From: Patescibacteria group bacterium
Lineage (GTDB): Bacteria; Patescibacteriota; Patescibacteriia; 2-12-FULL-60-25
Assembly (NCBI GenBank): GCA_018061485.1
Contig: JAGOUA010000008.1
Location: 1-21,889, forward strand
Direction: 5' to 3'
DNA length: 21,889 bases
Position numbers and translations under genes: made by a program. A model generated the notes under the pieces. That model did not search any database and was not told where the DNA came from. It saw only the letters and a program-made list of their open reading frames with translations. Shown one piece after another: positions 6,068 to 13,112 of this stretch (position 1 is the stretch's first letter; each line of letters starts with the position of its first letter).

Positions 6068-6685
6068 ATGTATAAAAAACCGACAAAAGGTGAATATGTA
6101 GAGGTTTTATTACGATCGCCTAAGACCGTCTTCTCGACAAAAGACGTGGCTTTGTTATGGGGTGAAGACAAACAGCACACCGTGAGCAGTAGGCTCAATA
6201 AGTATGTGAAAGCGGGAAAATTAATTAGGGTATGCCGTGGTATCTATGCGAAGGATAAAAACTATAATCGCTTTGAATTAGCGACGCGTATCTATACACC
6301 TGCCTATATCAGCTTTGAGACCGTCTTGACGAGAGCCGGAGTGAATTTTCAATTTTACAGCAATATTTTTGTCGCTTCTTATGTGACTCGTGAGATTGTC
6401 GTCGGCGATCAGAAGATCTCCCTCATTCGGATGAAGGAGTATGTCTTAAGTGATACCAGTGGTATTGAACAGATAGACGGCGTCGCTGTAGCGACCAAAG
6501 AGCGTGCGTTTTTGGATAGGGCGTACGTTAGCAAGGAATATCACTTTGATAACATGCATGCTTTAGATTGGGAAAAAGTTTTTGCCTTATTGCCTATGTA
6601 CCATAGCAAACGAATGAAAAAGCAAGTGAGGATCTATTTTGAACAGGCGACGAATAACGCATCTCGTCTATCTGATACAGTATGA
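6068..6685 (+). CDS. abiEi: Type IV toxin-antitoxin system antitoxin, AbiEi family
   Basis: AbiEi neutralises the AbiEii toxin and represses the operon through a winged-helix domain. The 205-residue product starts with a winged-helix-like domain (about residues 5-65: VLLRSPKTVFSTKDVALLWG...VSSRLNKYVKAGKL). RGIYAKDKNYNRFELATRIYTPAYISFETVL and ATKERAFLD follow, both typical of the AbiEi middle region. Its TGA stop overlaps the toxin start (ATGA at 6682-6685), suggesting coupled translation. The locus is more AT-rich than its neighbours and has a consensus TATAAT, fitting a mobile defence cassette. No Shine-Dalgarno sequence. Confidence 0.88.
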   Translation: MYKKPTKGEYVEVLLRSPKTVFSTKDVALLWGEDKQHTVSSRLNKYVKAGKLIRVCRGIYAKDKNYNRFELATRIYTPAYISFETVLTRAGVNFQFYSNIFVASYVTREIVVGDQKISLIRMKEYVLSDTSGIEQIDGVAVATKERAFLDRAYVSKEYHFDNMHALDWEKVFALLPMYHSKRMKKQVRIYFEQATNNASRLSDTV

Positions 6686-7377
6686 CGTTGGACTATTCTA
6701 AACACAAGGCTATCTTGCTTCAGATCTTAAAGGATATTTATTCCGATACCTCGATAGCACCTCACCTTGGTTTCAAGGGTGGTACGGCGGCGCTCTTGTT
6801 TCACGGTCTTAATCGCCACTCTGTTGATTTGGACTTTGACCTCTTAGATGAGAAGAAAGAAGCGGAAGTTTTTGAGAAAATTCAGCGTATTATTGCAGGT
6901 TATGGCACGGTCACAGACTCTTATATCAAGAAGTTCAATCTGCTGAACGTTCTTTCGTATGCTCCCGGTGCGCAGAAAATAAAAGTTGAGATAAGCCGCA
7001 GAAACTTCGGTTCTACGTATGAGCTCAAGACGGTGCTCGGTATTTCTATGCTTGTTATGGTGGAGGCGGATATGTACGCGCACAAGCTCATGGCGATGTA
7101 TGAACGCGTCGGTAAGACGAGCCGTGATATTTTCGATGTCTACTTCTTCGAAAAAAAGGGTTGGGAGATCAATAAAGCCATCGTCGAAGATCGATCAGGT
7201 ATGTCCTTTAAAGACGCGCTTAGAGCGTGTGTTACGCTGCTCGAGAAAATGGATAACAGACATATTTTGGACGGTCTGGGTGAATTACTCACCAGCGCTC
7301 AAAAAGATTGGGCTCGAACAAAGCTCAAGGAAGAGGTGATCTTTTTACTGAAAGTGAAGATTGATGGGCTGGAGTAG
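6682..7377 (+). CDS. abiEii: Type IV toxin-antitoxin system toxin, AbiEii nucleotidyltransferase
   Basis: AbiEii toxins are DNA polymerase beta-like nucleotidyltransferases that block growth, in some cases by adding nucleotides to tRNA; they act in phage defence by abortive infection. The 231-residue product has the defining motif GFKGGTAALLF (GG at residues 33-34) followed by R45-HS-V-D49-L-D51, the metal-binding DxD pair. Later ADMYAHKLMAMYER and KTSRDIFDVYFF match the conserved Lys and RD..D motifs. All key residues look intact, so the toxin is probably active. It overlaps the antitoxin by four bases. GGAGTA-GTA-TACTCC at 7371-7385 makes a small hairpin over the stop codon. Confidence 0.9.
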   Translation: MTLDYSKHKAILLQILKDIYSDTSIAPHLGFKGGTAALLFHGLNRHSVDLDFDLLDEKKEAEVFEKIQRIIAGYGTVTDSYIKKFNLLNVLSYAPGAQKIKVEISRRNFGSTYELKTVLGISMLVMVEADMYAHKLMAMYERVGKTSRDIFDVYFFEKKGWEINKAIVEDRSGMSFKDALRACVTLLEKMDNRHILDGLGELLTSAQKDWARTKLKEEVIFLLKVKIDGLE

Positions 7378-7385
7378 TATACTCC

Positions 7386-7415
7386 TTGGGCGATACCGCG
7401 TGCTCGTGGTATACT
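7386..7415 (+). promoter_or_regulatory. Promoter of the 185-residue membrane protein, apparently leaderless
   Basis: TTGGGC (7386-7391), 18-bp spacer, TATACT (7410-7415), ten bases to the ATG at 7426. ATACC/GGTAT arms around 7394-7412 form a small inverted repeat overlapping the -10 box. Confidence 0.5.
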
Positions 7416-7425
7416 TCAAGAGACT

Positions 7426-7983
7426 ATGCCCCGTTCTTTGTCTTCTGAAAAACGCCCCACCTCGTCGCGTTCCACGGCGTCGCCGTCTCCGCGTCGAGCG
7501 CCTACGCGTTCACCCGTGAAGAAAACGACCGTTTCGCGCACGGTTCCGTTGACCGTGATCGAGCGTCGTTCTGCAGCTGAAGATCGGGGAGGGGACGAAG
7601 AGCGGGTGACCGAACGCAGAGCGTTGACGTTTCAAGAAGGGATTGTGGATCCGTATCATAAGCAGCAACTGATTCGAGCGCATACCGAAGCGCGTCGAGC
7701 GCGTCACCATCCCCATCATCGTTGGATGTTGACGGTGGGATTGGGTCTCGCGTGTGTCTTGTTGGCGGGTGGGTGGTGGTTAACGGTCGGAACCTGGATG
7801 CGTGGTCAGTTGGGACGTACGACGCAGGCTCCTGGTTTGGCTGAGCAGGTGCGCCAAGAAACGGCTCGATTAGAGCAAAAATACGGCTTATCTCAGGCGC
7901 AAACCCCGCCATTGGCAGAGCTTTTACCTCCTTCAGAAGAACCAAAAACCCCAGAGCAAAACGCCCCCATGGGCGACCGTTGA
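7426..7983 (+). CDS. Uncharacterised single-pass membrane protein
   Basis: I do not recognise a family. The 185-residue product has a basic, Ser/Pro/Arg-rich N-terminal third likely to be disordered, a short HTEARRARHHPHHR segment, one strong transmembrane helix at about residues 100-124 (MLTVGLGLACVLLAGGWWLTV), then a short predicted coiled coil (LAEQVRQETARLEQKYGL) and a Pro/Glu-rich tail. The basic side before the helix suggests the N-terminus faces the cytoplasm. It ends 47 bases before gyrA, which has its own promoter. The layout resembles small septum- or envelope-associated proteins, but nothing specific can be claimed. Confidence 0.75.
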   Translation: MPRSLSSEKRPTSSRSTASPSPRRAPTRSPVKKTTVSRTVPLTVIERRSAAEDRGGDEERVTERRALTFQEGIVDPYHKQQLIRAHTEARRARHHPHHRWMLTVGLGLACVLLAGGWWLTVGTWMRGQLGRTTQAPGLAEQVRQETARLEQKYGLSQAQTPPLAELLPPSEEPKTPEQNAPMGDR

Positions 7984-7992
7984 CAAAACGTC

Positions 7993-8021
7993 TTCACGAG
8001 GGCGTTCATCGCGGTTAAGAT
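7993..8021 (+). promoter_or_regulatory. gyrA promoter, apparently leaderless
   Basis: TTCACG (7993-7998), 17-bp spacer, TAAGAT (8016-8021), nine bases to the gyrA ATG at 8031. A perfect TTGACA at 7980-7985 lies too far upstream (30 bp) to pair with this -10 box. Confidence 0.5.
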
Positions 8022-8030
8022 ACGGGCGTT

Positions 8031-10520
8031 ATGAGCGAACCCCTGCCACAGAACGCCTTGACCGGCCGTCTTGAACCTCGCGCGTTGGTTGATGAAATCC
8101 AAACCTCGTTTTTGGATTACGCCATGTCGGTGATTGTCGATCGTGCGCTTCCGGATGCGCGCGACGGCTTGAAGCCAGTGCATCGGCGTATTTTGTATAC
8201 CATGTGGAAAATGGGACTTCGCGCGAATGGTAGTTTTAAAAAGAGCGCGCGCATTGTGGGAGATGTGCTGGGTAAGTATCACCCACACGGTGATATGGCC
8301 GTGTATGACTCGATGGTGCGTATGGCGCAGGAGTTCAGCATGCGCTACATGCTTGTTCGTGGGCAAGGAAACTTCGGTTCGATCGATGGAGACAGTGCGG
8401 CTGCCATGCGTTACACCGAGGCAAAACTCACGCATGTGGCTGAGCAGTTGTTGGTAGATATCGACAAAGAGACGGTGGACTTTCGTCCAAACTACGATGG
8501 TTCTGAAGAAGAGCCTCGCGTGTTGCCAGCCAAACTGCCAAACCTGCTCTTGAATGGAACGCTCGGTATTGCCGTTGGTATGGCCACGAGCATTCCTACG
8601 CACAACCTGCGTGAGGTGTGTAATGCGGTGATCGCCTTGATCGAGGATCCAGAGATTACCGTGGATGGATTGCTCGCGCATATGCCTGGCCCGGACTTTC
8701 CAACAGCCGGTATTATTTACGACAAAGCGGCGATGCGTCAGGCGTACTCTACGGGTAAGGGAGGTATTGTGATGCGTGCTCGCACCGAAATCGTGGAAGA
8801 AAAGAACGGCATGTTTCAGATTTTGGTGAGTGAGCTGCCGTATCAGGTGAACAAGGCGACGTTGATTGAGAAGATCGCCGAACTCGTCACCGAAAAGAAG
8901 ATCGAGGGTATTCGTGATTTGCGCGATGAGTCGAACAAGGACGGTATTCGTATCGTGATCGAGCTCAAAAAAGACGCGTATCCAAAAAAGATCCTCAACC
9001 AGCTCTTTAAGATGACGCCGCTTCAGGACACGTTCCACTTGAACATGCTCTGCTTGGTGGAAAACGGTATTCAGCCACGCGTGCTCACGTTGCGCACGTT
9101 GCTCGATGAGTATCTCGCGCACCGCAAAGAGGTGATTAAGCGCCGTACGCAATACGAGCTCACCAAGGCGGAAGATCGCATGCATATTTTGGAGGGTCTC
9201 ATGATTGCGCTTCTGCATATCGACGAGGTGATCGCGACCATCAAGAAGTCCAAAGATCGTGACGAAGCAAAGGCGAACTTGATTACCAAGTTTAAGCTGT
9301 CAGAGCGTCAAACGTTGGCCATTTTGGAAATGCGCTTGCAACAGCTCGCCAACCTCGAGCGTCTGAAGGTAGAACAAGAGCATGACGAAAAGAAGAAGTT
9401 GATCGAAGAATTGAAGTCGATTCTTGCTTCGGAAAAGAAGATGCTCGGCATTATCAAGACAGAGGTCACGGAAATGCGCGATCAGTATGGCGACGATCGT
9501 CGTACGGAGATCGTGAACCATCCGGTGGGTGAATTCTCGGTTGAGGACTTGATCCCAAAAGAAGACACGATCGTGATGATTACCGAAGATGGGTACATCA
9601 AGCGTCTTCCGCCTGACACGTTCCGTACGCAAGCGCGTGGCGGTAAGGGCGTTGTGGGGTTGTCCACAAAAGACGAAGACAACGTCAGTCAGATGTTCAC
9701 GACCAACACGCACGCGGAACTCATGTTCTTTACGAGTCGCGGTCGCGCGTTTCGCTTGAAGGCGTACGAGCTTCCACAAGGAGGCCGCACCTCCAAGGGG
9801 CAAGCGGTGGTCAACTTTTTGCAGCTTTCTCCTGGAGAAAAAGTCACGGTCACGCTCTCGATGGACGACATTGATGATGCAAAGTACTTGGTGATGGTGA
9901 CGAGTCGCGGTACGATCAAGAAATCGGCCTTGGATCAGTTTGATAACGTGCGTCGTAACGGCATTATCGCTATCACGCTCGAAGATGGCGATGAGCTGAT
10001 TTGGGTCAAGCCTTCGTCCGGTGATGATGATATCTCGCTGGTGACGCGTAACGGGCAGTCCATTCGTTTTCAAGAGGCGGATGTTCGCGCCATGGGGCGT
10101 TTAGCGACGGGTGTACGCGGTATCAAGCTTGGTCAAAAAGATGAGGTCGTGGGCATGGACATCATCAACCCAGCCTTGGCAGATAAGGGCATGCTCGAGC
10201 TCTTTGTGATTACGGAAAACGGCATGGGGAAGCGTACAAATTTACAGGAATACAAAACACAGGGTCGTGGCGGATCGGGTATTCGTACGGCGAAAGTCAC
10301 GGATAAGACGGGTGGGGTGGTGGGCGCCTTTATCTCGAATTCGGATGATGAGCGCGATCTCGTTATGATTTCGAAGAACGGTATTGTGGTGCGTACGGCG
10401 TTTAAATCCGTTCCTTCGCTTGGACGTGATACGCAGGGCGTGCGTCTGATGCGCTTTAAGGAGTCGGGTGACTTGGTGAGTTCGGTGACGTTTGTGCAGA
10501 GTGAGCCTGGCGAAGAATAA
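8031..10520 (+). CDS. gyrA: DNA gyrase subunit A
   Basis: GyrA breaks and rejoins DNA in the A2B2 gyrase that introduces negative supercoils. The 829-residue product has the catalytic tyrosine in AAMRYTE (Tyr128) and the usual breakage-reunion domain, then a C-terminal beta-pinwheel. The GyrA box reads QARGGKG (residues 534-540) and points to gyrase rather than topoisomerase IV. In the quinolone-resistance region the motif is YHPHGDMAVYDS: the residue matching E. coli Ser83 is Met89, while Asp87 is kept as Asp93. The C-terminus is short, without an acidic tail. A strong terminator follows at once. No Shine-Dalgarno sequence. Confidence 0.97.
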   Translation: MSEPLPQNALTGRLEPRALVDEIQTSFLDYAMSVIVDRALPDARDGLKPVHRRILYTMWKMGLRANGSFKKSARIVGDVLGKYHPHGDMAVYDSMVRMAQEFSMRYMLVRGQGNFGSIDGDSAAAMRYTEAKLTHVAEQLLVDIDKETVDFRPNYDGSEEEPRVLPAKLPNLLLNGTLGIAVGMATSIPTHNLREVCNAVIALIEDPEITVDGLLAHMPGPDFPTAGIIYDKAAMRQAYSTGKGGIVMRARTEIVEEKNGMFQILVSELPYQVNKATLIEKIAELVTEKKIEGIRDLRDESNKDGIRIVIELKKDAYPKKILNQLFKMTPLQDTFHLNMLCLVENGIQPRVLTLRTLLDEYLAHRKEVIKRRTQYELTKAEDRMHILEGLMIALLHIDEVIATIKKSKDRDEAKANLITKFKLSERQTLAILEMRLQQLANLERLKVEQEHDEKKKLIEELKSILASEKKMLGIIKTEVTEMRDQYGDDRRTEIVNHPVGEFSVEDLIPKEDTIVMITEDGYIKRLPPDTFRTQARGGKGVVGLSTKDEDNVSQMFTTNTHAELMFFTSRGRAFRLKAYELPQGGRTSKGQAVVNFLQLSPGEKVTVTLSMDDIDDAKYLVMVTSRGTIKKSALDQFDNVRRNGIIAITLEDGDELIWVKPSSGDDDISLVTRNGQSIRFQEADVRAMGRLATGVRGIKLGQKDEVVGMDIINPALADKGMLELFVITENGMGKRTNLQEYKTQGRGGSGIRTAKVTDKTGGVVGAFISNSDDERDLVMISKNGIVVRTAFKSVPSLGRDTQGVRLMRFKESGDLVSSVTFVQSEPGEE

Positions 10521-10545
10521 AAAAAGAGGCATCTAGCCTCTTTTT
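10521..10545. terminator. Intrinsic terminator between gyrA and ruvA
   Basis: AAAAAGAGGC (10521-10530), loop ATCTA, GCCTCTTTTT (10536-10545). A perfect 10-bp stem with T runs on both strands, starting next to the gyrA stop. Confidence 0.92.
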
Positions 10546-10556
10546 GGTTTCTTCTT

Positions 10557-10562
10557 TACACT
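10557..10562 (+). promoter_or_regulatory. Possible ruvA -10 box
   Basis: TACACT ends seven bases before the ruvA ATG, after the gyrA terminator. No good -35 is visible; the call rests on the same close spacing seen at other genes here. Confidence 0.35.
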
Positions 10563-10569
10563 GCGTTCT

Positions 10570-11127
10570 ATGATTGGTTCTCTTCGTGGAGTGGTCCTTG
10601 AGCGATTCGTCCAGCATATTTTGTTGGAGGTTCAGGGGGTTGGCTATCGTGTGGGTGTGACACCCGGCGTGCTCGCGATGGTCAAAACAGGCGATGCGCT
10701 CTTTTTGTATATTCACGAGGTGATTCGTGAAGACGCACATGACTTGTATGGATTTACGACCTCGGCGGATCTCCAACTCTTTTTGCGACTGCTGTCTGTT
10801 TCAGGAGTGGGGCCAAAAGTGGCGAATACACTGCTTTCGATTGGGACGGCCGACGCGGTTCGTCAGGCGATTATGCAGGGAGATGTGGATACGCTCACGT
10901 CTGTTCCGGGGGTGGGTAAAAAAACCGCGCAAAAGATTGTGTTAGATCTACGAGGACAGCTCGCGGAAGAGCAGACGGTAACGGGGACGGATGCCGAAGT
11001 CCTGGGCGCGCTGCAGTCCTTGGGCTACTCTCTCGCCGATGCTCGTGAAGCGCTCAAACATGTATCAGCAGATGTGCAAAACGTGAGCGATAAGCTTCGC
11101 GCCGCACTCAAAGTACTCGCGAAATAA
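10570..11127 (+). CDS. ruvA: Holliday junction branch migration protein RuvA
   Basis: RuvA binds four-way DNA junctions and loads the RuvB motor during recombinational repair. The 185-residue product has all three domains: an N-terminal OB fold beginning MIGSLRGVV, two helix-hairpin-helix motifs (SVSGVGPKVANTLLS and SVPGVGKKTAQKIVLDL, about residues 76-126), and a C-terminal RuvB-binding domain (AEVLGALQSLGYSLADAREAL, from about residue 141). Length is close to normal. It is followed two bases later by the FemAB-like gene, so the two are probably co-transcribed. ruvB and ruvC are not in the window. Confidence 0.96.
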   Translation: MIGSLRGVVLERFVQHILLEVQGVGYRVGVTPGVLAMVKTGDALFLYIHEVIREDAHDLYGFTTSADLQLFLRLLSVSGVGPKVANTLLSIGTADAVRQAIMQGDVDTLTSVPGVGKKTAQKIVLDLRGQLAEEQTVTGTDAEVLGALQSLGYSLADAREALKHVSADVQNVSDKLRAALKVLAK

Positions 11128-11129
11128 GT

Positions 11130-12131
11130 ATGACCATCCAAGAATGTCACAACGAGCAGGAGTGGCAGCAGCTGTTGGAAGGGTTTTCGTATCCGCCATT
11201 TACGCAGATGTGGGTATGGGGAACGGTACAACAGGCGCTTGAAAAAACCGTTCGACGTTTTTTGTGGCAAGATGGTGAGAGGTGTATTTTGATGCAGTGT
11301 GTTCAAGAGCGTCGCGGTCCGCTCGTGTATTGGTTTGCGCCACAAGGGCCCGTGTACGCAGAGGGGGTTTCTTCGCGGGATCTTGAGACCTTTCTTGCGC
11401 GCGCCGAAGAGCAACTCGCTTCGTGGAACGCCTGTTTTGTACGTGTAGAACCTCGTCGTCGCACGCAACGAGCGTCGCAAACGCTTGTTGAAGCTTTGCC
11501 GTTGCAAGAAGGTCGCCGCGTGCGTTCTATGAATCCCTCGACCAGTTTTTTGACGCTTTTGCGCGGAACGGCAGATGAGCTGTTTGAGACCTTTCATAAA
11601 AAAACACGCTACAATGTTCGCCTGGCAGAGCGTCATGCGGTGATCATCCGCGGAAGCTCCATCGAGGATCTTCCCATTTTCTTTGCGCTTCATAAACAAA
11701 CCGAAGAACGGGATGAGTTCACGGGGCATAGTGAGGCGTATTTACGCACGGTGTTTGAGACGCTTTCCACAACGGGGCATGCGCGCTTGCGTATCGCTGA
11801 GTGCTTGGGTAAGCCTCTCGCGGCGAATATCGAGATCTTGTGCGGTGATACGGTGATGTATGCGTACGGCGCGTCTTCGTCGGAAGATCGCGAAAAGATG
11901 GCGCCATACGCATTGCAGTGGTCGGCAATCTTCGCCGCGCTACAAGAAGGATACGCGTGGTATGACTTTGGAGGGGGAAACAGTATCTCTGGAACGGGAG
12001 CTGACGATCGCGCGAGCTGGGAAGGGATCACTCGCTTTAAGGAACGATGGGGAACGCTTCGCCATGCTGATGCCGGTACGTTTGATCGGGTGATGCGCCC
12101 GCTAGTCTATAAGCTTCTTGTTCGTCGCTAA
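11130..12131 (+). CDS. FemAB-family (peptidoglycan bridge) aminoacyltransferase-like protein
   Basis: FemAB/FemX proteins move amino acids from aminoacyl-tRNA onto the peptidoglycan precursor and contain two GNAT-like folds. The 333-residue product shows PPFTQMWVWG near the N-terminus, then NPSTSFLTLLRGTADELFETFHKKTRYNVRLAERH (about residues 139-173), the hallmark segment of the family, and later GHARLRIAECLGKPLAANIEI and WYDFGGGN in the second GNAT domain. No membrane segment. It starts two bases after ruvA and has no Shine-Dalgarno sequence, so it depends on the ruvA transcript. The exact amino acid and substrate are unknown. Confidence 0.9.
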   Translation: MTIQECHNEQEWQQLLEGFSYPPFTQMWVWGTVQQALEKTVRRFLWQDGERCILMQCVQERRGPLVYWFAPQGPVYAEGVSSRDLETFLARAEEQLASWNACFVRVEPRRRTQRASQTLVEALPLQEGRRVRSMNPSTSFLTLLRGTADELFETFHKKTRYNVRLAERHAVIIRGSSIEDLPIFFALHKQTEERDEFTGHSEAYLRTVFETLSTTGHARLRIAECLGKPLAANIEILCGDTVMYAYGASSSEDREKMAPYALQWSAIFAALQEGYAWYDFGGGNSISGTGADDRASWEGITRFKERWGTLRHADAGTFDRVMRPLVYKLLVRR

Positions 12132-12153
12132 AAAGAGATTCTGGGATGGGTTC

Positions 12154-12182
12154 TTGATAGTGGCACACCCGCTTGATAGGCT
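12154..12182 (+). promoter_or_regulatory. doxX-like gene promoter
   Basis: TTGATA (12154-12159), 17-bp spacer, TAGGCT (12177-12182), twelve bases to the ATG at 12195. GGAGG at 12183-12187 looks like a Shine-Dalgarno sequence but would lie upstream of the predicted start point, so it may not be in the mRNA. Confidence 0.6.
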
Positions 12183-12194
12183 GGAGGCACTACT

Positions 12195-12671
12195 ATGAAT
12201 ACCTCTTCCTGTCACCAATGGTGTCAAAAGCATGGGCTTTCCACGGGATTATTTATCCTTCGTGTCTTCTTGGGTATTTTGTTCGTGATGAATGGCTGGA
12301 TGAAGCTCGGTAACATGGAGATGTTTATTGGTGGGGTAGCAAGCCTTGGATTCCCTGCAGCAACCTTCTTTGCGTATGCTGCGGCGTTAACCGAGCTGTT
12401 GGGTGGTATCGCGTTGCTCGTTGGATTTGGCGTTCGTGTGGCTGCCGGCTTGTTGGCGGTCGTGATGCTCGTCGCCTTCTTTGGGGTGCACGGTGCAAGT
12501 CTCACCGAGGGAAGCGCAGCATTCACCGCTCTTGGCGGAGTGTTGGCGCTGGCATTTACAGGCGCCGGTTCGCTTTCGCTGATGTGCTGCCTCTGTAAAG
12601 GAAAGAAAGATGGTGCCTGCTGCCAGATGGGTGAAGGGGGAGAAATGAAGGGCGGTTGCTGCAAGAAATAA
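12195..12671 (+). CDS. DoxX-family membrane protein with cysteine-rich termini
   Basis: DoxX-family proteins are small four-helix membrane proteins, some linked to redox or thiol stress. The 158-residue product has the family pattern: LRVFLGILFVMNGWMKLGN (about residues 22-40), LGFPAATFFAYAAALTELLGGIALLVGFGVR (51-81), a third helix, and a fourth ending near residue 130. The C-terminal tail is unusual: seven cysteines in 28 residues (131, 132, 134, 142, 143, 155, 156) with Met and Lys, plus Cys6, His7 and Cys10 at the N-terminus. With four helices both ends would face the cytoplasm, forming a possible metal-binding surface. It converges on the copper operon, sharing a terminator, which fits a metal-related role. 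DoxX assignment is confident; metal binding is inference. Confidence 0.88.
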   Translation: MNTSSCHQWCQKHGLSTGLFILRVFLGILFVMNGWMKLGNMEMFIGGVASLGFPAATFFAYAAALTELLGGIALLVGFGVRVAAGLLAVVMLVAFFGVHGASLTEGSAAFTALGGVLALAFTGAGSLSLMCCLCKGKKDGACCQMGEGGEMKGGCCKK

Positions 12672-12687
12672 TCTTTTCGTAGGCGCA

Positions 12688-12712
12688 AAAAACACCCCGA
12701 CGGGGTGTTTTT
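12688..12712. terminator. Bidirectional terminator between doxX-like gene and copper operon
   Basis: AAAAACACCCC (12688-12698), loop GAC, GGGGTGTTTTT (12702-12712): a perfect 11-bp stem with T runs on both strands. It serves the converging genes and overlaps the cupredoxin stop codon. Confidence 0.93.
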
Positions 12713-13103
12713 AGATCGCTTGCAAAGAAAAGGCGTACATTCCCATGCTGCACGATCCATCAAGGCGTTCGTTTGGAGCGAGTGTTCCAAGGGCGAGGCG
12801 TTCTTGTCCCGTGGCGGGAAGCAAGAGATCGATGTTGCGTGAAGGAATAACGAGAGCGCGTGAGCAATCGTAGGTGCTTCGTGTTTCGACGATGAGCTCG
12901 GTGGGAATACCGGCCTGCACCTCAAGACGGCTTGGCGAGTACCCGCCTTTCGCGAAGAGGCGTACCACTTGCACGCCATTTTCTACAGAGACAACGGGTG
13001 TCGCACCATCAAGCGGTGGCGGGGTGCTTGGTCGGTGCCACAAGGCAAAGGCGAGAACGCCCACAAGGGTCAGGCTGACGGTGGCGGAGACGATGAGTTT
13101 CAT
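12711..13103 (-). CDS. Cupredoxin-like copper-binding protein, membrane-anchored
   Basis: Cupredoxins bind copper in a small beta-barrel outside the cytoplasmic membrane. The 130-residue product has an N-terminal signal or anchor helix (residues 1-22), then GGYSPSRLEVQAGIPTEL (about 53-70), Cys80 in DCSRALVIPS, and Cys118-Ser-Met120-Gly-Met122 near the C-terminus. This matches the cupredoxin_1 group often found in copper operons, where the cysteines and methionines are expected copper ligands. It is the last gene of the copper operon; the stop lies in the shared terminator. It starts nine bases after the previous gene with no Shine-Dalgarno sequence. Confidence 0.85.
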   Translation of the reverse strand: MKLIVSATVSLTLVGVLAFALWHRPSTPPPLDGATPVVSVENGVQVVRLFAKGGYSPSRLEVQAGIPTELIVETRSTYDCSRALVIPSRNIDLLLPATGQERLALGTLAPNERLDGSCSMGMYAFSLQAI

Positions 13104-13112
13104 ACAGGAAGA

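Noticed and set aside
7980..7985. Perfect TTGACA as the gyrA -35 box
   Set aside because: It is 30 bp from the likely -10 box, too far to act with it. A weaker TTCACG at the correct 17 bp is preferred.
7893..9218. 441-codon minus-strand open frame opposite gyrA
   Set aside because: Antisense to intact gyrA, His/Arg-rich with no domain pattern; a shadow frame.
12183..12187. GGAGG as a working Shine-Dalgarno site for the doxX-like gene
   Set aside because: It directly follows the -10 box and would lie upstream of the expected start point; not claimed unless another promoter exists.
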